A stretch of 64,000 nt of DNA, from positions 1 through 64,000 of the forward strand of contig JAUIAB010000006.1 in assembly GCA_030425505.1 (NCBI GenBank), read 5' to 3'. Origin of the DNA: Bacteroidia bacterium. Lineage in GTDB: Bacteria > Bacteroidota > Bacteroidia > Cytophagales > Flammeovirgaceae. Below, one piece after another: positions 63,016 through 64,000 of the stretch (positions are counted from its first letter, which is position 1; every line of letters starts with the position of its first letter). Below the pieces are notes generated by a model. That model did not search any database. It was not told the origin of the DNA and saw only the letters and a list, made by a program, of their open reading frames with translations. A program made the position numbers and the translations under genes.

Positions 63016-64000
63016 ATGAAACAAAAGTTCAAAAGGATGATTCGAATGCGATTCTCATTCGTAACGATGTTCGTGCTAGGCGCGATACTCGTATTGAACT
63101 CGTGTAAAGACGAGTTCTCCGATGAAGACTTCTTAAAGCAAAAACTAGCGGCTGAGCAAGCTGCAATGGATGAAGCTAGAAGAAACGATTCACTTAAAGC
63201 AATTGGAAGATTAATTGACTACACAGTAAATGTAGTTTATGGAAACACTTCTTCTTTTGGAAACCAAAGAGTGGTAGGTAGTGTAGCAGGGGCAGTAGTA
63301 ACGGTTGTTCAAGGAGATAGGGTAGAGAGCAGAACTTCAGATGAGTCTGGTTTGGTTACTTTCTCTAGCTTGAGAAGAGGTGGAGCTTCAGTAAATATTA
63401 GGTTAGATGGATTTACTCCAGTTGACTACATAGTTACTTTTGTTGCTCAAAATGATAATAATGCAGATGGAGCTAATGCACCTGCGCAATGGTATGCTTC
63501 AAATAACATTCCAATATTTGAAATACCAGTAGCTGGTGGTGATCCTGAAAAATTTGCTACAGTTAGCGGACAGTTAACTGCTGATATTGATCTTACAGAC
63601 TCTGATATAGAGCCAGTTAGTGGTGTTAGAGTAAGTGCTTCTATGGATATTACAAACGGATTTGTGGCGAACTTCAATAGAGGAAATGATGACTTTGGTC
63701 AAATAACAAGCATCTCTTATGGAGCAGCTACATTTGGTGCATCTTCTGCAGCAGATGGAATGTATGAATTTATGGTTCCTGCATTTGCTTCGGGTCAAGG
63801 CTTGCCATACAATGTTTATTTTGATGATTTTGCAGCTGACCAAACCTATTTTGCTGATGCTCTTGGAGGCGATGCTTCTTTAGAAAGAGTAACAGTAAGA
63901 GCTACTTTCTCTGCTTCCCACACAGATGCACAGGTTGGAAATGCTAATGCTAACTTTCCTAACAATAATGGACTCAGAGGAGATCTTCAAGTAGCAATTA
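63016..64000 (+). CDS. Lipoprotein with carboxypeptidase-regulatory-like repeats, 3' truncated by the window
   Basis: The frame is open from ATG at 63016 to the last base (328 complete codons) with no stop, so the gene runs past the window. It begins with a charged start and a hydrophobic segment ending in the lipobox VLNSC (Cys 31), followed by a short coiled-coil-like stretch and a beta-rich region with NQRVVGSVAGAVVTVVQGD near 79-97, typical of CarboxypepD_reg-like or Ig-like modules. A second module begins at about residue 175 (VSGQLTADIDLTDSDIEP). The function is unknown; such proteins are usually on the outer surface. Confidence 0.75.
   Translation, partial: MKQKFKRMIRMRFSFVTMFVLGAILVLNSCKDEFSDEDFLKQKLAAEQAAMDEARRNDSLKAIGRLIDYTVNVVYGNTSSFGNQRVVGSVAGAVVTVVQGDRVESRTSDESGLVTFSSLRRGGASVNIRLDGFTPVDYIVTFVAQNDNNADGANAPAQWYASNNIPIFEIPVAGGDPEKFATVSGQLTADIDLTDSDIEPVSGVRVSASMDITNGFVANFNRGNDDFGQITSISYGAATFGASSAADGMYEFMVPAFASGQGLPYNVYFDDFAADQTYFADALGGDASLERVTVRATFSASHTDAQVGNANANFPNNNGLRGDLQVAI

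Noticed and set aside
63447-63843. Two minus-strand frames at the window end
   Set aside because: Both lie antisense to the open, lipobox-containing frame starting at 63016, which explains the region much better.

Overview
The window is chromosomal DNA from a member of the Bacteroidota, most likely a gliding, aerobic, marine-type Cytophagales bacterium. The evidence is AT-rich DNA (mid-30s percent GC by eye), almost no Shine-Dalgarno sequences, the gliding genes gldB and gldF, a short (289 aa) primary sigma factor, a TTG/TAnnTTTG-type promoter in front of it, a bacillithiol gene (bshB1), and families typical of the phylum (DUF4199, DUF4097-like, BatA-type proteins, a BtuG-like lipoprotein). 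No rRNA, tRNA, CRISPR array or prophage was seen. Most genes are ordinary housekeeping genes in short operons.

Layout. 1-373: 3' end of an IS982-type transposase and a hairpin made of IS-end-like repeats. 374-9400: metK, a PiT-like permease, HtrA protease, an RluA-type pseudouridine synthase with an overlapping histidine kinase, an ECF sigma factor with a membrane protein that carries a VWA-like domain, bshB1 and a PspC protein. 9371-12648: clpP-clpX-ybaB-glycosyltransferase operon. 12894-21250: fmt, a 2-hydroxyacid dehydrogenase, gldB, an M23 peptidase, a MerR regulator, ald, an aldo/keto reductase, an outer-membrane protein and rpoD. 21400-30160: asnS, a DUF4097-like protein, dnaK, a leucine-rich-repeat protein, and a probable dps-mscS-unknown-lipoprotein stress operon. 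30338-33609: receiver, NtrC-type regulator and PAS histidine kinase. 33739-38541: dtd-lnt, a DUF4199 protein and comEC. 38569-42804: CheR, CheB and two GAF-domain membrane proteins. 42901-50366: outer-membrane protein, YihY, a DUF6580-like protein, pssA, MBL hydrolase, saccharopine dehydrogenase and menD. 50505-57145: SIMPL protein, envelope proteins, a cobalamin riboswitch with btuB and a BtuG-like lipoprotein, and fabH. 57268-64000: a BatA-like protein, hemC, gldF, a gene-free stretch with a MITE-like element, an outer-membrane protein and a truncated lipoprotein gene at the window end that runs off the edge.

Two non-coding observations stand out. First, an 81-83 bp sequence occurs three times (14772-14854, 31757-31839, 45518-45598), each time in the same orientation and exactly 3 bp before the likely ATG of a functionally unrelated gene (gldB, a PAS histidine kinase, a DUF6580-like membrane protein). 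It may be a shared regulatory leader or a short mobile repeat that supplies transcription or translation signals. Second, a 237-bp gene-free element (61521-61757) has 17-bp inverted ends with one mismatch and is flanked by ACAA on both sides. Its ends resemble the repeat arms just downstream of the IS982-type transposase at the window start, so it looks like a non-autonomous (MITE) derivative.

Leading protein-level observations are the Che enzymes without CheA/CheW/MCP genes nearby, the ECF sigma factor paired with a putative anti-sigma/VWA membrane protein, and gldF without an adjacent gldG.
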